Of a stretch of 63,285 nt of DNA, positions 51,201 to 61,191 are shown in pieces. This DNA is from Lactococcus sp. S-13 (GTDB taxonomy: Bacteria > Bacillota > Bacilli > Lactobacillales > Streptococcaceae). The notes below the pieces were generated by a model, which was given only the letters and a program-made list of their open reading frames with translations, was not told the origin of the DNA and did not search any database. Numbering within the stretch: the stretch's first letter is position 1; every line of letters starts with the position of its first letter. A program made the position numbers and the translations under genes. The stretch spans positions 1 through 63,285 of the forward strand of contig NZ_SDAK01000003.1 of assembly GCF_004210295.1 (NCBI RefSeq). The letters are read 5' to 3'.

Positions 51201-54200
51201 TGACTTCACTTAAAAAGTCTTGATAAAGTGAGGTTGGAATAAAACGAGAACCAAATTTGTAAGTGATGTCAGATAAAGGTAAATCTTTAGGGACCACTTC
51301 TTCAAGTGCATCAATATTCTCAAACCAGTTTCTTTCTTCAACTTGAAAGGCTTGATTATTTCTTGCTTCGAGCAACTTCGTTTTAACATCTCCAGAGAGA
51401 TAATCTTCTTTGGTTTGATAGATTCCATCGCCAATATAAAAAAGCCTGTCTCCAAGCTCATCAATGATTTCTTCTTTAGTATGGCCATAAATAGATTCCA
51501 TATATTCAAAATCGAGTTTTCCTCGATGATTGAGGGAAGCTAAGAGCGCATCTGAGGCATTATTAACGACAAGGCTTGTAGGTTGAGGTTGAATTGTTGG
51601 CTCATAAAAGACCGTTCCTTTCACTATTTTAGGCTCTTTTGTGAGTTCATCTTCAGTTTCCTCTTCAATTGAGGCTAAAAACTCATAATAATCATCTGTC
51701 CTCATTAACAAGCTATTTGCCTGATTTGAAATAGGACCAAATTTATCAACGAATTTATCATATTGAGCATTCAATCTCAATCGTAAATTTTCATATTCGC
51801 CTTGGTCATAATCAGGAAGATGTTGAATATTGAGGAGTTCTTGCAAAGTATGTCTCATCTCAATCATTTGGCGCATGGCTTGAACATCTTTGGTCGAGTA
51901 ATCAACTTTATAGCGGTATTGTGTACTTATAACCTCTTCAATAATTAAACGGTTTTGAAGGTCTCCTTTAACGTATTGGTAACGTTTATCTGAATCAGTA
52001 ATCTCATGCTCTCCATTGGCTAATCGGTCAAGGATTTCACGAGGAATTTCTGGTAGAGGAACGCCATTAAGTGACTCAGTAACTATAAAATTATTCCAGG
52101 TATCTAAGTAGCCTTTAGTGTTAAAAACCTCTTTAAATTTAGGAGTGGTTTCAAAAATCTTTGATTTGTTATTCTCATATCGAGAAAGCTGATTTTTTCT
52201 GGTTTCGTTCCTGTTCAACGTCACGCTAGAAGATTTTTGATGAGGGGTAACGCTCTTACCATCAAAATAATAAGGCTTGTTTTTATAAATAAAGAGCGTA
52301 TAAGGTTCAGCTTGTGCAATGATTTCTTGGGGCACATCTGATTCAATTTGAAGTGCTTCTTCAAAAACGCTTGCCTCATGTTCGCCATAATAAGCTGCCT
52401 CTGCTTGCTGAGAAAAGGCTTCAGAAATCTTATCATAAAGCTGTTCTTGCTCAAAATCACGAACAACTGAAAGCATTCCTCGATTAAAGGTCTCTATTTT
52501 GATTTGACCTAACAAATATTGAGGGTTTTCCATAAAATAGTGATTGACATTGATTTGATTGTCCTTACCGTCTTTTTGAAGCTCTGTTTTTATCCAGTTG
52601 GGGTGAGGGTCTGGAGTGCTTGTCTTTTGAAAAATTAAAAGGTCAGAACTAACATCTGTCCCTGCAATCGACTTAAATGTTCCATTAGGCAGTCGAACTG
52701 CAGAAACTAGATTTGCAGTTTTTGAGAGTTCTTCACGAAAACGACTGTCTTTCTTATCCATTGTTCCTGTAGAGGTAATAATGGCAACTAAGCCCCCCTC
52801 ATGGACTAAATCAAGCGATTTCTTAATGAAATAATCGTGAATCGGATAAACCTTATCATATTGCTCGTCGGCTAAACGAATGACTTCACTAAAAGGGACA
52901 TTGGTAATAACTAAATCTAGCCCATCATTAGCAAAGTTCGTCGATTCAAAGCCTTTAATTTGAATGTCTGATTTTTGGTGCAATTGTTGAGCAATTTCGC
53001 CAGTAATATTGTCAATTTCTACTCCATAGAGGCTAGAATTTTCTTTCATTTCTCCTGGCATCGCAGCAAAAAAGTTTCCTGTTCCCATTGAGGGGTCTAG
53101 AATTCTACCGCCTTCAAAGCCAAGCGTTTGAAGTTGAGCGTAAATTGTTTGAATTACTTTAGGGTCAGTATAAAATGCAGTCAGACTTGATTTACGCATT
53201 TCTGCGTACTCATCTTTTGAAACTAAGGCTTTAAGTTCATTGCGTTGGTTTTCAAATCTAGGGTTACTTTCATCAAATATCGTATCAGCTAAACCACCCC
53301 AACCGACGTATTTTCCTAAGATTTGTTGTTGCTCAGGTGTAGCCAGTTGCCCCTTTAATTCTTTGGTTAATTTTATAGCAGCAAGGTTGGCATTTACCTT
53401 TTCAGTAGGCGTCTTAGGGTAGAACTCATTTGAATTTTTAGGAAACTCGAAATCTATTAATGGTTTATCGCTTAATTGTGGGTCCACTTCTAATTGAGGT
53501 TTAGCTTCATAAGGGATTTCCATTACTTCACTTAATCTCTGACGCAGTATATCCCGTTGTTCTACAGTCCATTTATCAAGGAATGTCTCATCAGGAATAA
53601 ACTGACCAGATTGTAAATCAAGATTCACAAGCCCTTTTCTACTTTCCTCTATCATTTGATCGAGTTTTAAGCGTTGTAGCCCGCCTGACCAATCGAACAA
53701 TATTTGAGGTTTGCGTTGTTCAATTTCGTTAAGCATTTCAGATAAAATCTCACCAGCTTGATAAAGTTGGCTATCCGTGGGTATTTTTTCGTGGGGGAAA
53801 GTTGTTTCTGCTTCCTCAAAACTAGAAGTATCTTCCGCCCTCTGAGGAGTTTGAGTAGAAGCAGTCTGGTTTTCTTCTGTGAATGCCACATCTTCAATAT
53901 CATCAAACAGAGAGATTTCTTTCACTTCTTTTAAATTATTTCTTCGAATCTCCTCTTGTCTCAGTTCTGCCCAACGATTAAATGAACCACGAGAGTATCC
54001 ATTTCCCTCATTACCAATCATTTTTCCATAGCTATCAATGATTTGTTCTTGAAGTTCTTCATCAGATAACTGGGTAATCTCATTGATTGTATTTTCAGGG
54101 TTATTTTCTAAGTCTGTCTCAATGGAGTCTGGGGAATCAAAAAGGTCAATTTCCCCATTTTCAGCTGCAGCTTCTTGTAAATCTTTTTCTTCAATGATTT

Positions 54201-56256
54201 GTGGCCAACGTAATTCAGCAAAGTTGACTATAGCCTCATCAAGTAACCATTCTTGATAATCATTAATTTTATTGCCGGTTAAATATAAACTATCCTGGAC
54301 AAATTGTGAGACTCTCTCAGCAATATTGCTCCACGAAAGGGTCAACTCAATCGGTTCTTTTATTTTCAAACCTTTGCTATCATAATCATAAGATAGTTCT
54401 TTGCTGCTATATCCGCCAGTTCCGTATTCTTTAGCAAGAAATGCGGAGGCATATTTTTCAAAGCCTGATTCTTGTGGAAGACGTTGTTCAAAATAGTGCT
54501 GGATGCGAAAACTACCTTCTGCAATATTGGAACTTCTTAATAATACTTTTTCGATTACTTCTTCTTGGTCATAAGCTATTTCAGAGGGCTCTAGCTCAAA
54601 TTTTGTAAATAATTCGTCTTTTTCAGCCTCTTTTTGAACTTCAAAATTTATAGTTTCGAGAGCTTGGTCAAAAGTCTTAAAAATACGTGACCGAATTGGC
54701 GTACTCATAGGGTCAGTAGAATAAGCCTCAACATCTGTGGACGCCCAGAAAACAACTTTTGAATCATCATTTGTGCCTTGTTCACGTCCAATGTAGTTAT
54801 AGCCTAGTTGAACTGCTCCTTGTGTGGTTTTAAAATCAAATGTATCATAAGCACCCGATACATTTTGTCCTTTTAATTTCAGGTCTTGAAAGTGCATGTA
54901 AGAATCGTAAAGTTGCGTATACCCACGTTCAACGATCTGATTATACTCTTCAATATTTTTAACAATTTCTTGAAAGGATTCCAATCTTTCGGTTTGAGTA
55001 TCCTTTTCTTCAAGCATTGTGTCAGACTTTGAGACTTCTTCTGTTTTAAGTGTCACTGTGTCTTGTAGATATTCATAAATCTGTTTCCCAATGACACGTG
55101 GAAAATCAATCGGTTGATGATTGAGTAAAAAATTAAACAACGCTTTATTATCAGAGTGATGTTCTAAGAGGTAAGCCCCTATAGAATCATTAAAGGAGGA
55201 CTCAAAAGCTCTATAAGTATTTACTTTTGCCGAATCTCTTAGATTGTTATCTGAAGCTAAAGTATCTCTCATTTGCTCTACAAGTGCTACCAATTCCTCG
55301 TCGGTAGTCTCGGAAGGGAAATCGGGATAAAACGTAGGAATGATTTCTTTCATTGCCCAGATTTGCTCAGGATTAAAACTGGGAAAATCATTGCTAGAAT
55401 CTTGTTCAATTTCTGAAATATTTTCTAAAGCAACTGTTTCTTTTTTATCAATATCATCATTTATAACATTAAAGTCAACATCTGCAGTAATTTCGTCAAT
55501 TGATTCATTGAGAGTCGCTTGATTTAACATTAAATCATCAGTCAGACTAGAAACTTGTTCGTATCGCTCATTAATTAACTTGGTCAATTGGCGAGAAAAA
55601 CTGTTAGCGAGGGAAAAAGTTCGTAAGAGATTATCTTCAGCATTTAATTGCTTAAAAGACTCTAAAATATGATTAGAAAAATCTTCATGACCTACACCCG
55701 TATCTAAATAAGCTCCAAACTCTTCAAAAATATTATACTGTGCAATAGAGAGGGCTACAGAACGTTGACGGTCGGAATAGCCAGATAGATTGGGGACTGT
55801 CTTCTCAATATAATCTTTAATGAACATTGTTGAACTATCTAAAAACTCATCTTCATCTCTATTTCCAAGAAGATAATCATGACCTGAAATGTCTGCGAGT
55901 GAGTTAACTAACACTCGATTTGAAAGAAGTGTACTTTTGATTTCAAAAGGGTTAATCAAAGTGGTTTGTGCTAGATCAAATAAAACCTCTTGTACTCGAC
56001 CGTTGGAATCCCAAAGTCGAACACTTGCTTTTTGACCAAATTGCACACTTGATTCATTCGTTAAATCCTTCCAGAAATCAAAAGAACCCAGAATACAAGC
56101 TTCAGGGTTCTGAATATATATTGAAATCACCTCATTGATAGGGCGCAGATGATGATAACGATTAAATCTGAGGAAATCAAGTTGTTCCTCTTTACTTAAT
56201 TTTGTAAATTCTGCGATAAATTGTTGTTGGGCTTTGACCACTTCGTCTCGGTTCAT
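48289..56256 (-). CDS. Giant conjugation-associated DNA methylase/SNF2 helicase fusion
   Basis: The 2655-residue protein has an amino third of repeated, plasmid-type small domains. A methylase-like core follows around residues 1030-1150, with S-adenosylmethionine motif 'RILDPSMGTGNFFAAM' and a 'DLVITNVPFSEV' catalytic-like motif (NVPF rather than NPPF/NPPY). An SNF2-like helicase occupies about 1830-2350: Walker A 'AHEVGSGKTLTM', box II 'MLYVDEAHGYKN', motif VI 'QRNGRLIRQGN'. Such proteins recur on conjugative plasmids and are thought to protect or process incoming DNA. The start ATG has ATGAGG upstream. A divergent partial paralogue lies at 19.1-20.5 kb. Confidence 0.88.
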   Translation of the reverse strand: MNRDEVVKAQQQFIAEFTKLSKEEQLDFLRFNRYHHLRPINEVISIYIQNPEACILGSFDFWKDLTNESSVQFGQKASVRLWDSNGRVQEVLFDLAQTTLINPFEIKSTLLSNRVLVNSLADISGHDYLLGNRDEDEFLDSSTMFIKDYIEKTVPNLSGYSDRQRSVALSIAQYNIFEEFGAYLDTGVGHEDFSNHILESFKQLNAEDNLLRTFSLANSFSRQLTKLINERYEQVSSLTDDLMLNQATLNESIDEITADVDFNVINDDIDKKETVALENISEIEQDSSNDFPSFNPEQIWAMKEIIPTFYPDFPSETTDEELVALVEQMRDTLASDNNLRDSAKVNTYRAFESSFNDSIGAYLLEHHSDNKALFNFLLNHQPIDFPRVIGKQIYEYLQDTVTLKTEEVSKSDTMLEEKDTQTERLESFQEIVKNIEEYNQIVERGYTQLYDSYMHFQDLKLKGQNVSGAYDTFDFKTTQGAVQLGYNYIGREQGTNDDSKVVFWASTDVEAYSTDPMSTPIRSRIFKTFDQALETINFEVQKEAEKDELFTKFELEPSEIAYDQEEVIEKVLLRSSNIAEGSFRIQHYFEQRLPQESGFEKYASAFLAKEYGTGGYSSKELSYDYDSKGLKIKEPIELTLSWSNIAERVSQFVQDSLYLTGNKINDYQEWLLDEAIVNFAELRWPQIIEEKDLQEAAAENGEIDLFDSPDSIETDLENNPENTINEITQLSDEELQEQIIDSYGKMIGNEGNGYSRGSFNRWAELRQEEIRRNNLKEVKEISLFDDIEDVAFTEENQTASTQTPQRAEDTSSFEEAETTFPHEKIPTDSQLYQAGEILSEMLNEIEQRKPQILFDWSGGLQRLKLDQMIEESRKGLVNLDLQSGQFIPDETFLDKWTVEQRDILRQRLSEVMEIPYEAKPQLEVDPQLSDKPLIDFEFPKNSNEFYPKTPTEKVNANLAAIKLTKELKGQLATPEQQQILGKYVGWGGLADTIFDESNPRFENQRNELKALVSKDEYAEMRKSSLTAFYTDPKVIQTIYAQLQTLGFEGGRILDPSMGTGNFFAAMPGEMKENSSLYGVEIDNITGEIAQQLHQKSDIQIKGFESTNFANDGLDLVITNVPFSEVIRLADEQYDKVYPIHDYFIKKSLDLVHEGGLVAIITSTGTMDKKDSRFREELSKTANLVSAVRLPNGTFKSIAGTDVSSDLLIFQKTSTPDPHPNWIKTELQKDGKDNQINVNHYFMENPQYLLGQIKIETFNRGMLSVVRDFEQEQLYDKISEAFSQQAEAAYYGEHEASVFEEALQIESDVPQEIIAQAEPYTLFIYKNKPYYFDGKSVTPHQKSSSVTLNRNETRKNQLSRYENNKSKIFETTPKFKEVFNTKGYLDTWNNFIVTESLNGVPLPEIPREILDRLANGEHEITDSDKRYQYVKGDLQNRLIIEEVISTQYRYKVDYSTKDVQAMRQMIEMRHTLQELLNIQHLPDYDQGEYENLRLRLNAQYDKFVDKFGPISNQANSLLMRTDDYYEFLASIEEETEDELTKEPKIVKGTVFYEPTIQPQPTSLVVNNASDALLASLNHRGKLDFEYMESIYGHTKEEIIDELGDRLFYIGDGIYQTKEDYLSGDVKTKLLEARNNQAFQVEERNWFENIDALEEVVPKDLPLSDITYKFGSRFIPTSLYQDFLSEVMETKVSVVYDNASDSYDVNFASLHRFAITNTYGHKGFDGQKLANVLLNQKPGKIYMPDPEDPSGRKRILDQVATAVLEEKSEALIERFKQWVEQNLEAQETIVDIYNEQFNRYVVKTYDGSGLTINGLAKQFQPRPHQNNAIMRTVQELRAGYAHEVGSGKTLTMLASNMKLQELGMVHNALFVIPKPLINQFAREIYKYFPESKVLVAQPEDFTKAGRKRFVSRIATGKYHAIIIADSQFGKIGMSKAYQENYIKEQLYEARSMIEQADEGSYTVKKAEKTIEALKTRLEKLQKTDTDSFITFEELGIDMLYVDEAHGYKNLAPYTQLENVKGISDTRAEKSMDLMMKIEYMHNLYDNRRVVFSTGTPMSNSVVELYTMMKYTEPDVLEKYGVANFDSWVSSFGIIENNFELTASGTFKVNRRFTKFGNVPELMNMFRETWDIQTQEMLDLPVPHAEMVAHETNVTGEQARYIEYLINRAKAIEAGVVEPKEDNMLKIVGENRKLTLDMRALDDKRYSAFDSDKLTQVVDEVFRIYTENDDKKSTQMIFSDLSVPVKYRNSQPKNSDDSINMFSAYDEIKRMLVAKGVPESEVRFIHEATEKNKEAMMRDMRVGKIRVLIGSTSKAGTGLNVQDKMIAVHHLDVPWRPSDITQRNGRLIRQGNENPNVSVHYYITKGSMDAFLWQTQENKAKVINQIMSGQSDVREMEEIGDTQINMGKYKTIAEGNPLKQEYMQLEQKFQELERSRTRFFDSKITDLKRVKTAQEQLPRFEQRITAVKNDLKALEETKETPFSIDIYYKETTRHFNDTDKKTDVAEFLARQIQNHSLQSRVDKETTLIKIADYRGFEVLYVPKTERLTIIGESIDEKIILKNEAQYSLLVSPDKPLGIFSKIDNFFESGLTRDLLQTEEEVKRLNSSISGILKNQNMEFPKEEEYQHSKERLNDLRSELNPNQNVQEQEQEKTQELTR

Positions 56257-56283
56257 CGTTTACCTCATTTCTTTAAATTTTTA

Positions 56284-57474
56284 TTAGCCCTCAACTTGTA
56301 AAGGCTCTTGTATTGGTTGTTTTCCATCCAATTGAGCAAGTCCGCTACGATACCATTGGTTTAAATACTGACGACGAAGGTCAATCCGCTTTTCAATCTC
56401 GTCTTTTTTATCTTGCTCCATTTGAATGATTGCATTATTTTTTTCAGTGGTTAACTTTTCAGCATATTCTGATGAAATTCTAGTTTCTTTTTCCTCGAAC
56501 TTTTGCCGTTCTTGCTCAATCGCTTCTTTCTTTTGAGTCTCAACTTCTTCTTGTACTTTCTTCAAGATTCCATCTTTTTTCATTTCAAATTCAAGAGCAA
56601 CTTCATGCTCGATTTTAGGACGAATATTCCAACCTTCTTTAAGAGAAAAAAGTTTAGAAAACTCACTTGGTAAGTCTTCTAAGACTTTTTCATCCAAGAC
56701 CTCAAGTGAGAGGGGGACTTCTTTAGCAGCTGTCGCTTTAAACCCACTTAAGCTATTTCCGCAAGATGAACAAAATCTTGCCCCCTCAACATTTTTAAAA
56801 CCACATTGAGCACATTGTCCCTCTTCCTCATTTGAACTTGATTCTTTTGAGGGTTCGTCAAAAGTATTAACATGTTCGTTGTTTTCAGTATTAGTTGAGA
56901 TAATAGGTCTAGAAATAGATTTTGCGAGTTCTTTATACTCGCTTTCTTCCTTATCTTCTGCAGATGATTGATTAATTTGTTTCCGAAGACGCTCAATTTC
57001 AGCATCTTTTTCCGCAATCAAAGTATCAGGAAAAGGTCTTAGTTTTTGTTGGGAATCATCGATTTGTTCCTTGTTGACCTCATCTTGAATATTTTCCTCA
57101 ACTGGCACTTTTTCTACTTCTTCATTTTCCGTAATTTCCTTATTAGAAATCTCAACCTCAAATGGTCTGATGTTAATGGCATGTGGTTTATTTGAATTAA
57201 AGTTGTCAAGTAAAGCATAGAAATCTGTAGAGACAGGCATTGGTAGTTCAAGCGTTAGCCCATAAATTGTTTGCTTTTCATTCTTTTTAAAAACGTTGAA
57301 TGCTGCCTCACGTTCATCACGTAACAACAGCTGGTTAATGCTTTCAATTGTTACCACAAAATCGTCAAAGGCTTTATTTACTTCAATTCCTTGTTTTTCG
57401 CTATCGGTAAGACCTAAATTGTCTGATACCTCGTAACTTACTTTTTTAGATGATTTAAGATTATTCCAAAACAT
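56284..57474 (-). CDS. Zinc-ribbon and coiled-coil protein of the tra operon
   Basis: The 396-residue acidic protein has a double C-x-x-C zinc ribbon near residues 220-240 ('CAQCGFKNVEGARFCSSCGN'). It is flanked by long charged coiled coils (about 130-175 and 295-365). No enzyme motif was seen. It lies directly downstream of a small coiled-coil gene and upstream of the giant helicase. It may act as a scaffold for DNA processing at the channel; this is inferred. Confidence 0.7.
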   Translation of the reverse strand: MFWNNLKSSKKVSYEVSDNLGLTDSEKQGIEVNKAFDDFVVTIESINQLLLRDEREAAFNVFKKNEKQTIYGLTLELPMPVSTDFYALLDNFNSNKPHAINIRPFEVEISNKEITENEEVEKVPVEENIQDEVNKEQIDDSQQKLRPFPDTLIAEKDAEIERLRKQINQSSAEDKEESEYKELAKSISRPIISTNTENNEHVNTFDEPSKESSSNEEEGQCAQCGFKNVEGARFCSSCGNSLSGFKATAAKEVPLSLEVLDEKVLEDLPSEFSKLFSLKEGWNIRPKIEHEVALEFEMKKDGILKKVQEEVETQKKEAIEQERQKFEEKETRISSEYAEKLTTEKNNAIIQMEQDKKDEIEKRIDLRRQYLNQWYRSGLAQLDGKQPIQEPLQVEG

Positions 57475-57475
57475 A

Positions 57476-57799
57476 TTATTCTCCTTCGTAGTTTATTGGC
57501 TTGTTGTTGATATTTATTTCACTATTGCCTTGATTCAACTCCTTAAGTAGCTCTACAGCTTCAAGTGGAGATAAATTAAGTTTTTTAAATTCTTTAAATA
57601 AATTGGCGGCTTCCATAGGGGTCGCATTTTGTTCTTTGAGCGCAGAATGTAATTCTTGTGATTCTAAATCTTCGATTTGTTTTTCAATATCTGTAAATTG
57701 CTTCGTTAATTTGTCTAGCTCTTTCTTTTTTTTATCTTTTTTTTCTGAAATTACATTTTGTTTAACTCGTAATTCAGCAATTTTTTTTTCGAGTTCCAT
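57476..57799 (-). CDS. Small coiled-coil protein of the tra operon
   Basis: The 107-residue protein is almost entirely heptad-patterned coiled coil through residue 55, followed by a short repeat 'AANLFKEFKKLNLSPLEAVELLKEL' in which two similar helical units are visible. ATG 57799 follows AAAGGAG. The stop lies next to the start of the zinc-ribbon gene. Family unknown. Confidence 0.6.
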   Translation of the reverse strand: MELEKKIAELRVKQNVISEKKDKKKKELDKLTKQFTDIEKQIEDLESQELHSALKEQNATPMEAANLFKEFKKLNLSPLEAVELLKELNQGNSEININNKPINYEGE

Positions 57800-57840
57800 T
57801 ATTTCTCCTTTTTTTTTAATTAAAATTACTACATAAAAAA

Positions 57841-57860
57841 AAGAACTTGATAAAGTTCTT
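57841..57860. terminator. Hairpin within the tra block
   Basis: AAGAACTT and AAGTTCTT form a stem with A and T runs, between the membrane-protein gene (ends 57872) and the coiled-coil gene. It may attenuate the tra transcript. Confidence 0.65.
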
Positions 57861-57871
57861 TTTGTATTTAA

Positions 57872-58540
57872 TCATTTACCCTTTAAAATTAGTTGATACT
57901 CAATGTCCTTAAACAATCGCAAATATCTCCTATTTGAAAATGTGTGAATTTGTAGAACTGCATAGACCATTGCGAGAGCCCCAACAATAAGGACAGTGAA
58001 TGTAGAAATTATCTCAAATGAACCTGAAACTAAATCATTTGATGATAAAAATATACTGTTTAAAACGTCTAGTGTTTCTATATTATTAGGCAGTGTTGCG
58101 ATTACGGCATTTGATACACTCGCAATTAATTGCCCCCCTATAAATATTACTATAGTTAAAATACCACCAACTGCCCATTGTGCAACTCGTCTTGCATTTT
58201 TAATTGAAGTTTCTGTCTCATTAATCAAATGTTTAATATACGTAAGATTCACATTTGTTCTATCAATTATCTCTTCTGCAAGTTTTATTTCTTTATACAT
58301 TATATTACTTATTTTATTAATATAAAATCTATAGAATAACCAAATAGCGCCCAAAATAAACAAAGGGAAAATAGAGGTTTGAGAAGATGCATCCTGTAAA
58401 TTAGTAAAAAAAAGCAAGGTACTTGATAATAATAATATCCATAGTAATGCTTGTCCTATTTTTTCTCCCCACCAATTATAATCAAATTCCTTAGAGATAC
58501 TATTGGCAATTGAAATAATCATTCTATATTGAGCACTCAT
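57872..58540 (-). CDS. Polytopic membrane protein
   Basis: The 222-residue protein has four hydrophobic segments at about residues 28-46, 55-72, 122-142 and 175-200, and cytoplasmic helices between them (residues 75-115). Sequence is not recognised. It sits inside the transfer block but is separated by a 115-bp AT-rich gap from its upstream neighbour. The function could be entry exclusion or a channel part; neither is supported directly. Confidence 0.6.
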   Translation of the reverse strand: MSAQYRMIISIANSISKEFDYNWWGEKIGQALLWILLLSSTLLFFTNLQDASSQTSIFPLFILGAIWLFYRFYINKISNIMYKEIKLAEEIIDRTNVNLTYIKHLINETETSIKNARRVAQWAVGGILTIVIFIGGQLIASVSNAVIATLPNNIETLDVLNSIFLSSNDLVSGSFEIISTFTVLIVGALAMVYAVLQIHTFSNRRYLRLFKDIEYQLILKGK

Positions 58541-58655
58541 TATTAACCTCTTCCCATTTAACGTAAATTAATAAATGTATTATACTAATATTTATCAATT
58601 TAGTAAAGCACTTGTAATAATAGAAGGATTATTTTTGAGATAAAATTTCGCTCTA

Positions 58656-59303
58656 TTATTTGCTTTGTGCTTTACTAATTAATTCAAGAGTATTTATCTT
58701 ATTATCTACTATAGTAATCTCATATTTTGCTACTATCTTATAGCCTTTTGATTCATAGATTGGGGTTTCAGAATAATAAAGTTCTACATAATATTGACCT
58801 GAAACGTTCGCATTTAAATAAAGGTTACTTTCTAGGTATTTTCGAGCAACGAGCTGTGTTGAATTTGAAGTATCAATCTGTTTTGTCTTTTCATATTTAC
58901 TTAAAAGACTTTTAAGTTCATTACTATCTTGCACAATATAGTTTGCTTGATAAGCAGCTTCTGTCATTGATTCTTTTAATAACTTAGCTCGATTATCAAT
59001 TGAGTCATTGTCAAGTTTTACAGTAGAGAAGTCTTCCAAAAACTGAGTTAACAATTCCTTTTCACTTTTATGTTTGTTTGATTCTTCTGAATTGCTTTTT
59101 GAACCAGAGGAATTATTTTGAGAACTTGATTTTTGGGTATCATGTCGTTCTTTACTGATACTAATTGATTGGGACTGACTCGCTTTATTTGTAGCAACCT
59201 GTTTATTGATTTTTCCTACCGCAAATATTCCGATAAGAACCAAAACAATGAAAACACCGGTCGCAATCAGAACAAAGAGGCTAACATTTTTTTTATTAAT
59301 CAT
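58656..59303 (-). CDS. Membrane-anchored transfer protein (VirB8-position)
   Basis: The 215-residue protein has a single amino-terminal transmembrane anchor (residues 9-30), a Ser/Gln/Lys-rich linker (35-80), and an exported domain of about 130 residues ending with beta strands ('GQYYVELYYSETPIYESKGY', 'VAKYEITIVD'). This is the topology of VirB8/TcpC-type channel proteins of Gram-positive systems, but sequence similarity was not established. It is next to the VirB1-like hydrolase, with a 13-bp gap. Confidence 0.55.
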   Translation of the reverse strand: MINKKNVSLFVLIATGVFIVLVLIGIFAVGKINKQVATNKASQSQSISISKERHDTQKSSSQNNSSGSKSNSEESNKHKSEKELLTQFLEDFSTVKLDNDSIDNRAKLLKESMTEAAYQANYIVQDSNELKSLLSKYEKTKQIDTSNSTQLVARKYLESNLYLNANVSGQYYVELYYSETPIYESKGYKIVAKYEITIVDNKINTLELISKAQSK

Positions 59304-59316
59304 CTAAACTTTCTTT

Positions 59317-61188
59317 CTATTTTGGTGGGTGGATAACTGAGGCTACACCTGAATTATAGGTATAGGTCCACGTTCTAAGAGGGCTAGGGTTTTGGTCATA
59401 AATCAGTAGTTTATTTCCGCCAAGTATTTTTCCAACTACTGCAGTATGTCCATTTTCGGAGTCTGTATTCCATGTTCCCATGTTTGTGCCACGCTTAAAG
59501 TTGATAATATCTCCGACTTTGATATCCGAATACTTAGGGTTATTCACGACTGTCCAACCCCAACCTTTCCAATCATAATCAGAACCAATATCTGATGCCG
59601 CAGTTCCACCTCTAAGGATAATTTTTGAGTTAATTCCATGAGCATAGTAAGCAGAAACCGCATAACATTGTCCAGTTTGTCCACCAAATTCCCCCGTTAT
59701 GACTTGCCCCATCATTTTATCAAGAGCGGCTAAACCACCTCCACCTCCATGGTCTGCTGGACCATATCCGCCAGGGGGTTCAGGTGTTCCACCGTGCTTA
59801 CTAATATAATCATTGAACTTTTCTTCTATTTTAGCTCGCTCAACACCAGAATTAAGCGCAGTCCAGTAGACTGCCTCTCCGGGTTTTAAAGCACCTGCAT
59901 GATAGGCTGCTGCTCTTAAATCACAAATATAGAGCGAACTATTGCCGTAACTATCAATTTGAGTACTTCTGAAATCAGCTACTGCCCGGCTATTATCCCA
60001 ACTTGCTCCCTGATTAGGATCATTATCAAAAGCACCATATCCAAATATATTGGCTTTAGGGTAGTCATGAGCGACCCCTGCAGTACCAAATGAACTCTCC
60101 ATTTGCCCGAAAGCAACTAATGTTCTAACATCAATTCCTGATTCTTGTTGAAGTTTGAGGAATTCTTTACCAGAGGCACGTTCATCTAAATTATTGAACC
60201 CCTCACTTTTGATAAAACCATCAATTTGCTCGGCTGTGATACCATAACGTTGAGCTAAAAATGAGGAATGATAAGCGTCTTCCCCGTCCCAGTTCTTAAC
60301 ATAGGTTACCCCTGTCAAAGCGGGATTACTTTGTTGCTGGCTGCCACTAATCAGATTAACGATGAATATTCCGCATATAAGCAAAAGAGCTCCAAGTGCA
60401 ACTATTCCACCGCCTATCGCTAGAAACTTTAAAGCCAGTGCTTTGGGCGAAAGGACTTCTGAAGCCAATTTACTCAATTGTTTACCAACATTTGAAACAG
60501 ATAAACCAGGAGTCTTTAAGGTGGGATTAATATATTTTGTTGTATCAACGACTTTACCAACTTCTCTTGTCGTCTCTTTAGCACGATTACCAAAAATACT
60601 GCTTTCACGTGCATTTTTCTCTACACCTGAACCAAACTTTTTTTGTTTCTTTGTAAAATTAAACCGTTTCTTAGCTTGATCAACAATTTCTTTACCTGAA
60701 TCATAAGAACGTTTGGAATCATCTGTCCAGTTCGTTTGCTCATTACTATCTGCGAGTTCTCCTTTTGAACCTGACCCACTCGTGAGCGCAGAACTTTTTG
60801 ATTTACGTTTGGCTTGTTTTTTTATGAAAGCTTTCTTAGACTCTTTTTTGGGTATCAGGGACTTATCTTTATCTTTATCTTTATTTTTATTAAATTTAGT
60901 AGGTTTAGAGCGATTTTCTGATTTCTCTTGCACCTTTTTTGAAGTCTTAGCTTTTCCTTTTTTAAAATTTTCTTTATCAGAATAATTATTTGTTGATTTA
61001 AAACTCCCCTGTTTCCATCGTCCACCAGAAGCCCCTTTTTTCAAGTTTTTAGTAGTTGAAGTAAGTTTGGGAACTTTATCTGAATGGTCTGAAACTGATA
61101 CTTTCTTCGTTTTCACCGAGGATTGAATTGTCTCTTTGGCAGACTTTTTACTTTCATAAAGTCCCAAATCGTTAAATTCATAAGCCAT
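59317..61188 (-). CDS. VirB1-like cell-wall hydrolase (muramidase-like plus CHAP domain)
   Basis: The 623-residue protein opens channels in peptidoglycan for the mating apparatus. The first 230 residues are very basic and cytoplasmic. A transmembrane helix follows near 255-280 ('GGIVALGALLLICGIFIVNL'). A lytic domain lies at about 325-465, with a catalytic Glu candidate in 'AFGQMESSFGTAGV'. A CHAP amidase/peptidase domain occupies 500-623, with Cys in 'GGQTGQCYAVSAYY' and His in 'SENGHTAVVGKI'. It is adjacent to VirB4 (3-bp gap), as in pCF10 and pIP501 type systems. Confidence 0.88.
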   Translation of the reverse strand: MAYEFNDLGLYESKKSAKETIQSSVKTKKVSVSDHSDKVPKLTSTTKNLKKGASGGRWKQGSFKSTNNYSDKENFKKGKAKTSKKVQEKSENRSKPTKFNKNKDKDKDKSLIPKKESKKAFIKKQAKRKSKSSALTSGSGSKGELADSNEQTNWTDDSKRSYDSGKEIVDQAKKRFNFTKKQKKFGSGVEKNARESSIFGNRAKETTREVGKVVDTTKYINPTLKTPGLSVSNVGKQLSKLASEVLSPKALALKFLAIGGGIVALGALLLICGIFIVNLISGSQQQSNPALTGVTYVKNWDGEDAYHSSFLAQRYGITAEQIDGFIKSEGFNNLDERASGKEFLKLQQESGIDVRTLVAFGQMESSFGTAGVAHDYPKANIFGYGAFDNDPNQGASWDNSRAVADFRSTQIDSYGNSSLYICDLRAAAYHAGALKPGEAVYWTALNSGVERAKIEEKFNDYISKHGGTPEPPGGYGPADHGGGGGLAALDKMMGQVITGEFGGQTGQCYAVSAYYAHGINSKIILRGGTAASDIGSDYDWKGWGWTVVNNPKYSDIKVGDIINFKRGTNMGTWNTDSENGHTAVVGKILGGNKLLIYDQNPSPLRTWTYTYNSGVASVIHPPK

Positions 61189-61191
61189 AGA

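Noticed and set aside
48289..56256. Phage-defence system (BREX/DISARM-like) based on the methylase/helicase fusion
   Set aside because: The protein lies inside the tra operon with no defence partners, and similar giant fusions are standard on conjugative plasmids.
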